From the NCBI GenBank assembly GCA_951394405.1, contig OX596342.1:1302001-1366000 (forward strand): a stretch of DNA of 64,000 nt, in the 5' to 3' direction. This document shows positions 42,837-53,261 of this stretch, piece after piece; within the stretch, counting starts at the first letter, position 1; each line of letters starts with the position of its first letter. The stretch comes from Coprinellus micaceus (Eukaryota > Basidiomycota > Agaricomycetes > Agaricales > Psathyrellaceae). The position numbers were made by a program, and so were the translations under genes. The notes beneath the pieces were generated by a model. It was not told the DNA's origin. It saw only the letters and a list, made by a program, of their open reading frames with translations, and did not search any database.

Positions 42837-43952
42837 TAGGAAGGACTGGGTTAGATTGAAGCCGTCCACGATCTTGACGATCACGTACCTGCTTGTTGAG
42901 AGAGTCGATCTGGGCGCGGTCGAACCTCGCGTACCAGAACGGACATTTCGACGACTCGGCGTCGTGGCCCTCCTTCCTGCAGTTGAGACAACGTACACGA
43001 TGGGGGCAGACTTTGATTTCCTCCGCGGTGGGGGGAATCGGCTTAGGGAGTTGCTTGGGCTTGCCCTTGCAACAGCTCGCGTGATGGCGATGCTCGTCCC
43101 GAGTATGAGACTCGCCGCAGATGGGACACCTGAGGCGGGTTCGGCACATGAAGTTAGCGTGCCCCCATTTGCAACAGTTCTTGCAGAAGGGGACACCGGG
43201 GTGGCGGGGGGTCGTCCTGATGAGGCACGACCTGCCGAAGATGTTGATGGTCTTGTTGTTCAAGGCCTTCGTGCGGGTCCCAGCTTGGGAGTCCCAGATG
43301 TTGAAGTAGACGGTCACCGATGTGGAGGCCTTCCACTCGGAATTGATCACCCGGGGACGGGCGGTCGTGATGTAGTGCGGCTTCAAGGGCGATGCCTCGA
43401 ACGCGCTGTCGATGTCAGAGAAAATCGTAGGATTCCCCCCAACGCGGTATTTGGGTACACCGTATATCGCGAGATAGCTGGTGGACTGAGGAAGACCGAC
43501 CCACAAGTCGTGGGACCAGTCTGGAATTACTTGGGTGATCCACCCTCGCACGGCATTTAAGTCGCGCTCGGTAGGAACATCCGTCGTTCGAAGGCTCCAG
43601 CCCCCGTAGGCCTGGCTGCCAGATAGGACGCGGAGTGTTGATCCGGCCCGCTGAAGGATGTCGTTCATACCCGCCATGGCAAACGCGCCGTCCATGGTAG
43701 GGATCCGACCATCCTTCTGGTTGAATAGGACCATGATCTGCGTGCGAGGCGGACCCTTGGTCGTGGATGCAGGGATAACCGTCTTCTTCTTCTGCTTCTT
43801 CCCGCTCGAAACGGGGCCAGCAGAGATCGGAGGAGGGTTAGCCTGAGGAAGGGGAGGGACAGGTCCGCCGTTGATAATCTTGGCGATCTGTGAAGGAGAT
43901 AGGTCAGGTCGAGCCCGCCCCCAAGTGGCAGCAGCCTCGACGTAACTCGGTT
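42829..43952 (-). CDS. ORF1 of LINE K, C-terminal part up to the gap
   Basis: About 374 codons are open from the N gap to the TAG at 42829-42831. Visible are PSYVEAAATWGRARPDLSP, the Lys cluster KKQKKK, SGSQAYGGWSLRTTDVP, YFNIWDSQAGTRTK and three knuckles ending in CLNCRKEGHDAESSKC. No stop or frameshift occurs in the visible part. The N-terminus is in the gap. Confidence 0.88.
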
Positions 43953-44152
43953 NNNNNNNNNNNNNNNNNNNNNNNNNNNNNNNNNNNNNNNNNNNNNNNN
44001 NNNNNNNNNNNNNNNNNNNNNNNNNNNNNNNNNNNNNNNNNNNNNNNNNNNNNNNNNNNNNNNNNNNNNNNNNNNNNNNNNNNNNNNNNNNNNNNNNNNN
44101 NNNNNNNNNNNNNNNNNNNNNNNNNNNNNNNNNNNNNNNNNNNNNNNNNNNN
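43953..44152. other. Assembly gap, 200 N
   Basis: Exactly 200 N residues separate ORF1 of K from the RT of L, which cannot be adjacent in one element. The round length suggests a placeholder, so the true distance is unknown. The near-identical LINE copies on both sides explain why assembly failed. Confidence 0.98.
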
Positions 44153-45874
44153 CCCCGTCCGCACCAAGTGCGTAAGGAATAGACCTGCGTCTTCGGTGGA
44201 GCGCTGACGCACCCCTCCCATTTGATTTGGGTCGACAAGATCGTACTTGATCATGTCAAACTGAAAACGGTTGGAAATCATCTTTTCAACCAATTTACAA
44301 AGGGTGTTCAGAAGCACAATGGGTCTGAACGCCTTTGGGGCAGAGTAGGACGGCTTGTTTGGTTTCGGTATGATAATCGAAAGTGAGTCCTTGAAGTGCT
44401 TCGGCCAATGCCCGGTTTTTATGCAGGCATTGGCCAAATCCATCACAACCTTTTCACACTCAGGTACAGTGAAGATATACTTCAGGTGCTGCCATGTAAC
44501 ATGGTCAGGACCCGGAGCAGAGCGAGATGAGCATGCCTCTAGGGCTTGCCTCATTTCTAATAGAGAGAACACTGGCCACTCCCTGACCCGCTCGTCGGGG
44601 AGTTCGTCCAGTAGACTCAGGTCGACTGGTCGGTTGTTGGCCGCATTGTAGGTTCCGTGTAAGGCACCCCAAAGCTGGTCGGGATTGTGGCAAGGCTGCC
44701 CGTTATGTTGGATAGCCTCGCACGGCGGGTTCTTGCGCTCCTTGACCCAGTCCATTAGGTCCCAGGGGCGCTTGTCTGTTTCTGAGATGTCCTTGATGCG
44801 CTCGTCGAAGAACTCTCGCCTCGTCTTCTTTACAAGACGTCGAAATGCACCACGCGTTTCAGCAGAGTCATCCGCTTTCCACTCGTCGTACGCCTTCTGA
44901 CATTCGTCAGTCCACCACTTCTTAGAGCGGGGGGTGATGATGTACTCTTCTGAGTGGGCGAACCACGCATCCGAGAACACCTTTTCAATCGCCACAGAGA
45001 GTTCCTCCACTCCTTCTGCGGTGTTGAGATCGTACAGGTCAGAGAGACCAGGCATCTCCTTTTCGACCTGCATAAAGAAAGGGGCCACCGCATCCTCCTT
45101 GAGGGTGCGGCCCTTGATACACTCGGCATGGTTGCTGAGTTTGATAACAGAGGATAGCGGATAGTGATCCGAGGTCCCCTTGAGGTCATGATCTCTCAGC
45201 GGGGCTGCTGAGAGAACGTAGGCAGGTTGAACAAACACCATGTCTATAACGGACTTGATGTTCGCATCGGCGTAGGACACGTAGGTGGGTCCTGGGTTGG
45301 CAGGTGGGGAGTACTCCACACCAAGACGGGCCGCTGTTTCCAGCAGTAGAACGGCTGTATCTCCGTGATTTGGAACGGCATCGTCCCACTCCCTGGAGTG
45401 ACAGTTGAAGTCGCCAGCCATGTAATCCATGGCCGGTAGTGATTCTGCGCGGCGATCGAGCAAGCGAATTGCTCGGTGGTCGGCGTCTGAGTATACATTC
45501 ATGAGATGCATGGGCTCGTCCTCTGTGAACAGGGAGATGACCATTATGTCTCGGTCGTCGATAAGGTCTCGACGGTAAGTTGGGCGAAGAACGTCCAATC
45601 TCTTATTTACATAGGCCATGACACGCGGACGTGTCTCAGGCTCAGTGGGAGGGACCATGCAGGTCCACTTAGGATGACGGGGCGAGCCCCATACTGCCGT
45701 ACCTTCTTTGTCATGCGCAGAGGGGGCGTGGCGAACGAGCCTCCAAGGAGGCTCTTGTAAGAAAACGATATCCAACGATTTACATTGCGATTCGAGGAGT
45801 ACTACAAGGTCATTGGGAGACTTAGCAATATTAAAAGACAGAACCCTAATCTTCTGTAATGTTGTACTAAACAT
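44153..45874 (-). CDS. ORF2 of LINE L, endonuclease and start of RT
   Basis: 574 codons from ATG 45874 (MFSTTLQKIRVLSFN), open to the gap. The complete APE endonuclease is present (LQEPPWR, GDFNCHS, SDHYPL). The first RT blocks follow (SAPGPDHVTW, KPNKPSYSAPKAFRPIVLLN, VDPNQMGGVRQRSTEDAG). The catalytic RT core is lost in the gap. There are no lesions in the visible part, so it may be a recent copy. Confidence 0.88.
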
Positions 45875-47598
45875 TCGGAAGGACTGGGTTAGATAGAAGC
45901 CGTCCACGATCTTGACAATCACGCACCTGCTTGTTGAGAGAGTCGATCTGGGCGTGGTCGAACCTCGCGTACCAGAACGGACATTTCGACGACTCGGCGT
46001 CGTGGCCCTCCTTCCTGCAGTTGAGACAACGTACACGATGGGGGCAAACTTTGATCTCCTCCGCGGTGGGGGGGATCGGCTTAGGGGTCTGCTTGGGCTT
46101 GCCCTTGCAGCCGCTCACGTGGTGGCAATGCTCGTCCCGAGTATGAGACTCGCCGCAGATGGGACACCTGAGGCGGGTTCGGCACATGAAGTGGGCGTGC
46201 CCCCATTTGCAACAGTTCTTGCAGAAGGGGACACCAGGGTGGCGGGGGGTCGTCCTGATGAGGCACGACCTGCCGAAGATGTTGATGGTCTTGTTGTTCA
46301 AGGCCTTCACGCGGGTCCCAGCTTGGGAGTCCCAGATATTGTGGTAGACGGTCACCGATGTGGAGGCCTTCGACTTGGAGTTGACGACCCGGGGACGGGC
46401 TGTCGTGATATAGTGCGGCTTCAAGGGCGACGCCTCGAACGCGCTGTCGATGTCAGAGAAAATCGTAGGATTCCCTCCAACGCGGTATTTGGGTACACCA
46501 TATATCGCGAGATAGCTGGTGGACTGAGGGAGACCGACCCACAGATCGCGGGACCAGTCTGGGATTACTTGGGTGATCCAACCTCGCACGGCATTTAAGT
46601 CGCGCTCGGTCGGGACATCCCTCTTTCGAAGGCTCCAGCACCCGTAGGCCTGGCTGCCAGATAGGACGCGGAGTGTAGATCCGGCCCACTGAAGGATGTC
46701 GTTCATACCCGCCATGGCGAATGCGCCGTCCATGGTAGGGATCCGACCATCCTTCTGGTTGAATAGGACCATGATCTGTGTGTGAGGCGGACCCTTGGTC
46801 GTGGATGTGGGAATAACTGTCTTCTTCTTCTGCTTCTTCCCGCTCGAGATGGGGCCAGCAGAAATTGGAGGAGGGTTAGCCTGGGGAAGGGGAGGAACAG
46901 GGCCGCCGTTGATTATTTTGGCGATCTGCGATGGAGTTAGGTCAGGTCGAGCCCGCCCCCACGTGGCAGCAGCCTCGACGTAACTCGGTTTCGTCTTGCC
47001 TCCCTTGGCAACGACGTTCCATGGCCTGAGGGCCACGGGTTTGGAGACAGGCTTCTGAGGGCCGACCGGGAGGCCGACTCTCTGGAAGGGGACGGTGGGG
47101 GCCTTTGGCTGCGGCCTCAGGCCTCCATCGTGCACACGCTTCCGTGTAGCCGCAGAGAACGGAAGGCTCGGGTTTGGGCCGGGTGGGGCCGGTTCCTGGG
47201 CGTTCCGAGAATCTTCGGGTCGTTCCCCCACAGGGGCGGGACGTTCTGGGTGTTGAAAGTGTAACTGGGGGCAGGGACACTGAAGCCTCTAGGTCAGAGT
47301 ACTGAACTAAGGGGCCTCAGGGCAATACATGGAGTGTTGATACACAGGAATCAAGTCACATGATGCTAGATGATCAAGATATGATAACTAAGTCCGATTA
47401 GATCAAGATAACTGATGAAGGGGAAGATCATGATGGATAAGGGTGATCTGTGAATGGATAAGGATGGATAAGGGTGGAGTCACCAAGTCACTAAGTTCCA
47501 ACACTGGGATGGGGTTCTGGTCCACCGGGATGGGCGAGCCAGTAGGGAGACGCTTGCCTGCCTTCTTCCTCTTCTTGGGCGGGACGACAGTCGAGCGG
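45867..47598 (-). pseudogene. ORF1 of LINE L, C-terminal part, interrupted by a solo LTR
   Basis: Coding segments are 47598-47504 (PIPVDQNPIP region) and 47250-45867. The conserved core (SGSQAYGCWSLRKRDVP, YHNIWDSQAGTRVK) and three knuckles (CKNCCKWGHAHFMC, CPICGESHTRDEHC, CLNCRKEGHDAESSKC) are present. The stop TAG at 45867-45869 overlaps the ORF2 start. The N-terminal half is missing at the junction with M. Otherwise the frame is open. Confidence 0.85.
47251..47503. mobile_element. Solo LTR 1, 253 bp
   Basis: It begins TGTTGAAAGTG and ends GTTCCAACA (TG...CA with short inverted ends). The 5-bp TSD CTGGG is at 47246-47250 and 47504-47508, and the empty site is seen in other alpha ORF1 copies. 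No internal region is present, so it is a solo LTR left by recombination. The first 88 bp recur at 57329-57416 with one difference, next to a copia pol fragment, so copia-like origin is plausible. Strand is unknown. Confidence 0.85.
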
Positions 47599-49493
47599 TT
47601 ACTGGACGAACTCCCCGACGAGCCTGTCAGGGAACGGCCAGTATTCTCTCTCTTAGAGATGAGGCAAGCCCTAGAGGCTTGCTCATCTCGCTCTGCTCCG
47701 GGCCCTGACCATGTTACATGGCAGCACCTGAAGTATATCTTCACTGTACCTGAATGCGAGAAGGTTGTGATGGACTTGGCCAATGCATGCATAAAAACCG
47801 GGCACTGGCCAAAACACTTCAAGGACTCGCTTTCGATTATCATACCGAAACCAAATAAGCCGTCCTACTCCGCCCCAAAGGCGTTCAGACCCATCGTGCT
47901 CTTGAACACCCTTGGTAAATTGGTTGAAAAGATGATTTCCAACCGTTTTCAGTTTGACATGATCAAGTATGATCTTGTCGATCCAAATCAAATGGGAGGA
48001 GTGTGTCAGCGCTCCACCGAGGACGCAGGCCTATTCCTTACGCACCTGGTGCGAACGGGATGGGCAGCAGGACTTAAGACGAGCGTAGTGGCCTTCGACA
48101 TCGCTCAGTTCTTTCCGTCCATCAACCACGAGTTCTTACTCGAGGTACTTCGCAAGCAAGGCTTCCACCCTATGGTGGTGACCTTCTTTGAATCATACCT
48201 GGTGGAGCGCCACACATCGTATGTGTGGAATGGCTCTACTTCGAATCCTTTCCGGGCGGACGTAGGGGTGGGACAGGGCTCTGCCCTCTCACCCGTACTA
48301 TCTGCCCTTGTCATAGCTCCAATCATGAAGCTCTTCCAATTGAGGCCAGAGGGGAAACTCGCTACCTTAATCTCATACGTGGACGATGGTACCGTCATCG
48401 TCCAGTCTCGCGATATTGAAGAGAACTGCGTGCATCTCTACCATGCATACCAGTGTCTTTTCGATATGTTTACAAAGGCAGGGCTTGTCTTGGAACACGA
48501 CAAGACGGAACTCTTCCACTTCTCCAAAGGCCATACGGACTTCCGTATGCCCCTTGATCTCGGATATGCCCCCTTCACAGGGGACACCCCCTTGAAACCC
48601 AAGCAGTACTGGCGCTACTTGGGCTTCTTCTTCGACCGGTTCTTGTCTTTCAAAGAACATATCCAGTACTACTCGACCAAAGCTCTCACCACCGTAATGG
48701 CAATGAGGATGCTTGGCAACTCTACTCGAGGGCTGTCACCCAAGAACAAGCGCATCCTATTCCGAGCGTGTGTGATACCCATCTGCACCTACGGACATAG
48801 ATTGTGGTACTACGAGCGCGCCAAAATCCAAGGCACACTCAAAATTCTAACCTCCATGCAGCGTAAAGCAGCATGCTGGATAATAGGAGCGTTTCGCACG
48901 TCTCCTACCGGGGGAGTGGAGTGCCTTGCAGGACTCCCACCCATCCGCCTTCACCTCCGGAAACTCTCGCAACGCGCGGTGTTCCAGACGGCGACTTTAT
49001 CTAATACTCACCCACTGCGCTCCCTCTTACCGGAAGAGCACAGGGGGAGTGCCTCCCCCCATTATGGGGCCGCCTGTCACCTCTCCCCCGTGGACCGTGG
49101 CCGCGTAAAGGACACTATAGGCCAGACCCTCAGGGGTCTGCCCAAACTGACGGAGAAGTTCGAGCCATGCACGGTCAAAAACACTCCAGGATCTAGGATG
49201 ATGGACCTCTATGGGGCCCAAGTCCACTTCAATAGTTTCCAGCGGTACAGTGAAGATATCTTCGAACGTCGCCGACAGGAACTGAACACTCTATGGAACT
49301 CTCTGAGTACCAACATCCGCACGGTGTGCATGGGGGTGGACACGTCTGTCCCCAAGACCACCAGGCATAATGTGACCGCGGCCTACGTATACGAAGGCCT
49401 AGGCAACCAACGGAGCAAAGGAGTCACGGTGGCAGGACGTGTCCTGTCGTCGGACGCCGAGCTCTTAGTGATTCGCATGGCAGTTGGAAGGGC
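47599..49493 (+). pseudogene. ORF2 fragment of M (alpha RT and start of RNase H)
   Basis: The frame is open from LLDELPDEPVRERPVF through FDIAQFFPSIN (about 48096), SYVDDGT (about 48373) and the RNase H start CMGVDTS, to LLVIRMAVGRA at 49493. There the sequence switches to beta and goes out of frame, ending at 49638. The endonuclease is absent. An ORF call starting at 47443 includes solo LTR and antisense ORF1 sequence and is not a real start. Confidence 0.88.
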
Positions 49494-50492
49494 CAGGTCA
49501 AATTCAATGAGTACGATACCTATGGTGAGGAGCCCCTCAACCGGAGGCGTACCAAACTCAATACCCTGTTCAACGTCGCACGTGGGCAACCGCGTACGGC
49601 GTGTTTTGGGACGGATGTGTCTGTTCCCAAGACATTGACCAGGCATCACGCGACCGCGGCCTTCGTCTTCGAAGGCCCGATCGACCTCTCTGGCTCGTCT
49701 GCTTGGGCAGCGGGCAAGGTGCTGGCGTCTGACGCCGAGCTCTTTGCGATCCGGAATGCAGTCCTTAAGGGTTCGTCCCTCGAGGACTGCGACCGGATAG
49801 TCATCTTCACCGACTCCATTGCCATGGCAAAACAAGCGGTAGATCCGTCTGTTCATTCAGGGCAGGCTCATTCGCTTACCGTTTGTCGGAAGCTTGTCGC
49901 CTGGCTGTCAGGGTTCCCTGACCGCAAGGTAATGTTCGTTGAGGTCCCCTCCAAATTGGAATGGGGGATTCAACACCAGGCACATCTCCGTGCCCGCAGC
50001 CTCCCCCCCATTGTCTTGGGAGAGAGGCCGGAAACTTCGTTGGACGGCGTGCGCAAGCATGTCGCCGACTCAGTGTTGGATGCGTGGGCCACCTTGGCCT
50101 GCGACCCTGACTATCTCGGACACCAGTTCCTGGTGTTCAGCGACCCCAAGGGGAAGCCTCTTCGTCCCACGTACGCCAATGGTGGTACGTGGCTACGTAA
50201 TGTCAATGAGGACAACATACTCTGCGCTCGCTTTGCCAGAGCCGTTCTCAATCATGCCCCGATAGGCGAGTACTATCGACGGTTTAATATTCCAGGCCAT
50301 GACACTCATGAATGTGAGTGCGGTCACCCGACGCAAACCCGGCGTCATATCTTCACGCACTGCGGAGTGCTTGAAACCCTCGATCGGATTCCTCGCTTTC
50401 TGCGAGAGTTCGTCGGATTCTTGATGGAGAACCTGCCCGCCTTTAGTTTCGGGTTCCAATATCGTCACCCACCTCCAGTGGGTATTGGATGA
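49494..50492 (+). pseudogene. ORF2 fragment of M2 (beta RNase H and terminal knuckle)
   Basis: It starts at QVKFNEYDTYGEEPLN, continues through CFGTDVS, SDAELFAI and IFTDSIAM, and ends with CECGHPTQTRRHIFTHC and the TGA at 50490-50492. One frame is intact throughout, but there is no start codon context and no RT, so it is a truncated piece. Confidence 0.88.
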
Positions 50493-50645
50493 GTGGCTTG
50501 CGGCCCTTCCTGGACCAGGCTGTAAAGGCCAACGGTTTACGTGCGTAGGACTGGGTAGCTGGCGTGACGTGTCAGTCCCTACAACTGATTGCGGATGAAC
50601 GCTGGACTAAGTTGTGTGCTTCCACGGAGGTGCATGCCGGAGGGC

Positions 50646-51637
50646 AGTACTTCACACTCCCCCACTTGTCTAATTGGACTCCATTGGAGTCCAGCCACCC
50701 CATTGGATATCCAGCCTGGGGGGGCTGGGGTCCATTGGAGTCCAGTGGAAACCCAATGAACCCCAACCAAGTCTAGCCCACCCCAGCCCACTCCAATTGG
50801 ACTCCAACCCAAGTCCAACCAAGTCCAACCAACTCTGTCCAGACTCCAGGGTGAAATGTTTGGTAGTGATTGGACTCCAACGAGACTCCAATTGGAGTCC
50901 AATGAGATACTAGCCACATCTGTCTTTTATGCAACTGTAGGCTGTGTGAGAAATCATTATCTTTCCCACAGTTGTCACCAGTTATCATCACACTCATATC
51001 AGACCCCCTGAATGCAAATATAGTAACTGAATCAAATTACCAGTCTTTAGATTTTGGATCAGCCCTGACATCAAATCAACATAGGCATGACATCATATCT
51101 CATAAACAGGTAAGATAGGAATTTTTTCAGTATTTTTCCAGAATTTTCCAGAATTAATGTGGTGGAATAAGGTTACATGTCAAATTTGTCATAATAATTA
51201 TGATGTCATACTTCCCAAACAAGAATGATGGGAATATTTTCGGTAATTTTCCCGATTTTTCCGGAATTAATGTGACAGAATGATATCATATGTCAAAATA
51301 GCACAGCCACAGTTTCCCATACCCACGCTTTTGCCCCACTTGGGTCATGGGTCCCCACTGGAACTCCATTGGAGTCCAATGAGATTTTGTCTAATGGACC
51401 CCAAATTGCAAACCCAATGGTGTCTTGTGAGTCTAGGCTGGGGAAACTGTTATTTTTGGTCCAATTGGAGTCCAATGTGTGAATTTTGGGTGGTAGATTG
51501 GGGTTGGTTGGGGTGGGCTAGGCCCAATGGCATAGAATTTGGGGGGCAGTCTACCCAACAACCCCAATTGGACTCCAATGGACCCCATTGGATACCCAAT
51601 GGGGTCCAATTGGAGAAGTGGGGCACAGTAAAGTACT
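50646..51637. mobile_element. Complete MITE-like DNA transposon T2, 992 bp
   Basis: It has imperfect inverted termini of about 37 bp: the left end reads AGTACTTCACACTCCCCCAC and the right end, reversed, AGTACTTTACTGTGCCCCAC. Dense subterminal copies of the near-palindrome ATTGGAGTCCAAT occur at 50670-50900 and 51355-51620. An AT-rich core contains CAGTTGTCACCAGTTATCAT and TTTTTCCGGAATTAATGTGAC. No coding ORF, so non-autonomous. The flanks are a beta 3' UTR on the left and an alpha RNase H region on the right. These do not form an empty site, so no TSD can be defined. Confidence 0.8.
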
Positions 51638-52777
51638 CGGGCCGCCTGTCACCTCTCCCCGGTGAACCGTGGCCGTGTAAAGGATGCTGTAGGCCAGACC
51701 CTCAGGAGACTGCCCAAACTCACAGAGAAGTTCGAGCCTTGTGCAGACGAGAACTCCCCTGGATCTCGGATGATGGACCTCTATGGGGCCCAAGTCCACT
51801 TCAACAGTTTCCAGCGGTACGGCAAAGATATCTTTGAGAGGCGCCGGCAGGAACTGAACACTCTATGGAACTCACTGAGTACCAACGCCCGCACGGTGTG
51901 CATGGGGGTAGACGCATCTGTCCCCAAGGCCACCAGGCATAATGTGACCGTGGCCTATGTTTACGAAGGCCTAGGCAACCAACGGAGCAAGGGAGTCACA
52001 GTGGCAGGATGTGTCCTGTCATCGGACGCCGAGCTCCTAGCGATTCGCATGGCAGTTGGAAGGGCTACGGCCCTAGAAGACTGTGATCAGATTGCGATAT
52101 TTACTGACTCTCTGGCCATGGCTAAGAGAGCAGTCGATCCAGGGATCCATTCGGGCCAGGCACACTCGCTTGCAACCTGTAAGGCCCTCTGCACCTGGTT
52201 TGCCGCCAAGGCAGACAGACAGGTGGACTTCATTGAGACCCCCTCCAAGTTGAAGTGGGGTCTTCAACATCGTGCTCATGAGCACGCACAGAGCCTCCCT
52301 CCTACTCCGGCAGGAGTGAGACCTGCTACTTCTCTCAATAGCGTGCGCAAGCATGTTGCCGATTCCGCACTGGACGTGTGGGCTACTCAGGCACGCAACC
52401 CAGACTATCTAGGGCACCAGTTCATGGTGCTGCGCAACCCCAAGGGGAAGCCAATTTGTCCGACATACTCCAACGGGGGAGTATGGCTCTGACATGTTAA
52501 TGAGAACAATGTGCTTTGTGCACGAATGTGCAGAGCCATTCTCAATCATGCACCGACTGGCGAATATCGCCAACAGTTCAATATTCGTAACCAAGACTCG
52601 CACGAGTGCGAGTGTGGTTGTCCAATGCAAACTAGGCATCATATCTTTACCCAGTGCGGAGTGCTGGAAACCGCTGATCGGGACCCCCGCTACGTCCAGG
52701 AGCTCATTTGGTTCTTGGAAGATAACCCACAGGCGAATGCCTTTGGGTTTGAGTACGCCCCACAGGGGGATGGTTGA
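51638..52777 (+). pseudogene. ORF2 fragment of LINE N: RNase H and terminal knuckle
   Basis: From the RT-RNase H linker (NRGRVKDAVGQ) through CMGVDAS, SDAELLAI and IFTDSLAM. CGA to TGA occurs at 52490-52492, the same codon as in LINE H. The frame then continues to CECGCPMQTRHHIFTQC and the stop at 52775-52777. Confidence 0.88.
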
Positions 52778-53261
52778 GGGTTGGCGGCCCTATTTGGTCT
52801 GCCTTGGCCTTCGCTGGTTAAAGGTCTCATGTGAAGGGAATTGGGTAGGTATCCTGACGTGTCAGTCCTCGCAACTGATGTGGATGAGGGGTACCCGAAG
52901 CGCGGTTACCGCGAGGGACACCGTTCGGGGGCAGGCAAGGTGTGCCCCCAGGGCCCATAACACCTTGTGGTGGACTGGTACTGGTGGGGACTGGACTGGG
53001 CTGGGTGGGAATGCCGACTCAATATACTGATCTGTCAGTGCCGCAAGGCCTTTCATTGTCTGTCTGCTGGTTGGGGGTAAAACCTCAAGCGCCGGGCGTC
53101 TCCAAATTGTCAATTTTCACTTGTCATAAATGCTGTAGTACTTAGTCAGTGACGCTCGCGCTCTCTTTGTATGCCTGATAGCGACCGGACTGCCATCGTG
53201 CCCCGGAATACAAAACCTGATTTCAAAAAATAAAATAAATAAAATAAAAAATAAAAAGAAT
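51638..53261 (+). mobile_element. LINE copy N (alpha family), 5'-truncated, old tail
   Basis: C-terminal ORF2 (51638-52777), then 3' UTR (52778-53224, no gene; G-rich tract at about 52970-53010). The tail at 53225-53257 is decayed to A-rich with interspersed T (TAAAATAAATAAAAT). The worn tail implies an older insertion than B, C, D, F and H. Confidence 0.88.

Larger units (their letters stand above)
38504..43952 (-). mobile_element. LINE copy K (alpha family), 5' end lost in assembly gap
   Basis: Poly(T) is at 38504-38532 (29 nt, the longest tail here), then 3' UTR, ORF2 and the C-terminal part of ORF1 up to the N gap at 43953. It is inserted in ORF1 of J. The TSD cannot be checked because the 5' end is missing. 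The 38504-38980 stretch is the alpha 3' UTR with no gene. Confidence 0.92.
44153..47598 (-). mobile_element. LINE copy L (alpha family), fragment with a solo LTR inside
   Basis: Minus-strand ORF2 (RT start and EN) and ORF1 up to 47598. It is cut by the gap on the 3' side and by plus-strand LINE M on the 5' side. A solo LTR sits at 47251-47503. No TSD can be assigned to L. Confidence 0.9.
47599..50645 (+). mobile_element. Chimeric LINE M-M2 (alpha RT joined to beta RNase H)
   Basis: The plus-strand fragment starts abruptly in the RT at 47599, head-to-head with L. Through 49493 it is alpha family. From 49494 it is beta family (M2), starting upstream in the protein, so RNase H is partly present twice. 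The M2 3' UTR (50493-50645) stops at GGTGCATGCCGGAGGGC where MITE T2 begins. No TSD or poly(A) is present. Confidence 0.88.

Noticed and set aside
47443..47598. N-terminus of the 731-codon ORF starting at 47443
   Set aside because: It reads through solo LTR 1 and antisense L ORF1 before reaching RT; not a real protein start.
50670..51620. CRISPR-like array from the regularly repeated words
   Set aside because: Repeats are short, palindromic, irregularly spaced and on both strands, and the organism is a eukaryote.
50564..51837. ORFs within MITE T2 as a transposase
   Set aside because: They are built from the repeated GGAGTCCAAT word and lack any catalytic motif; T2 is non-autonomous.
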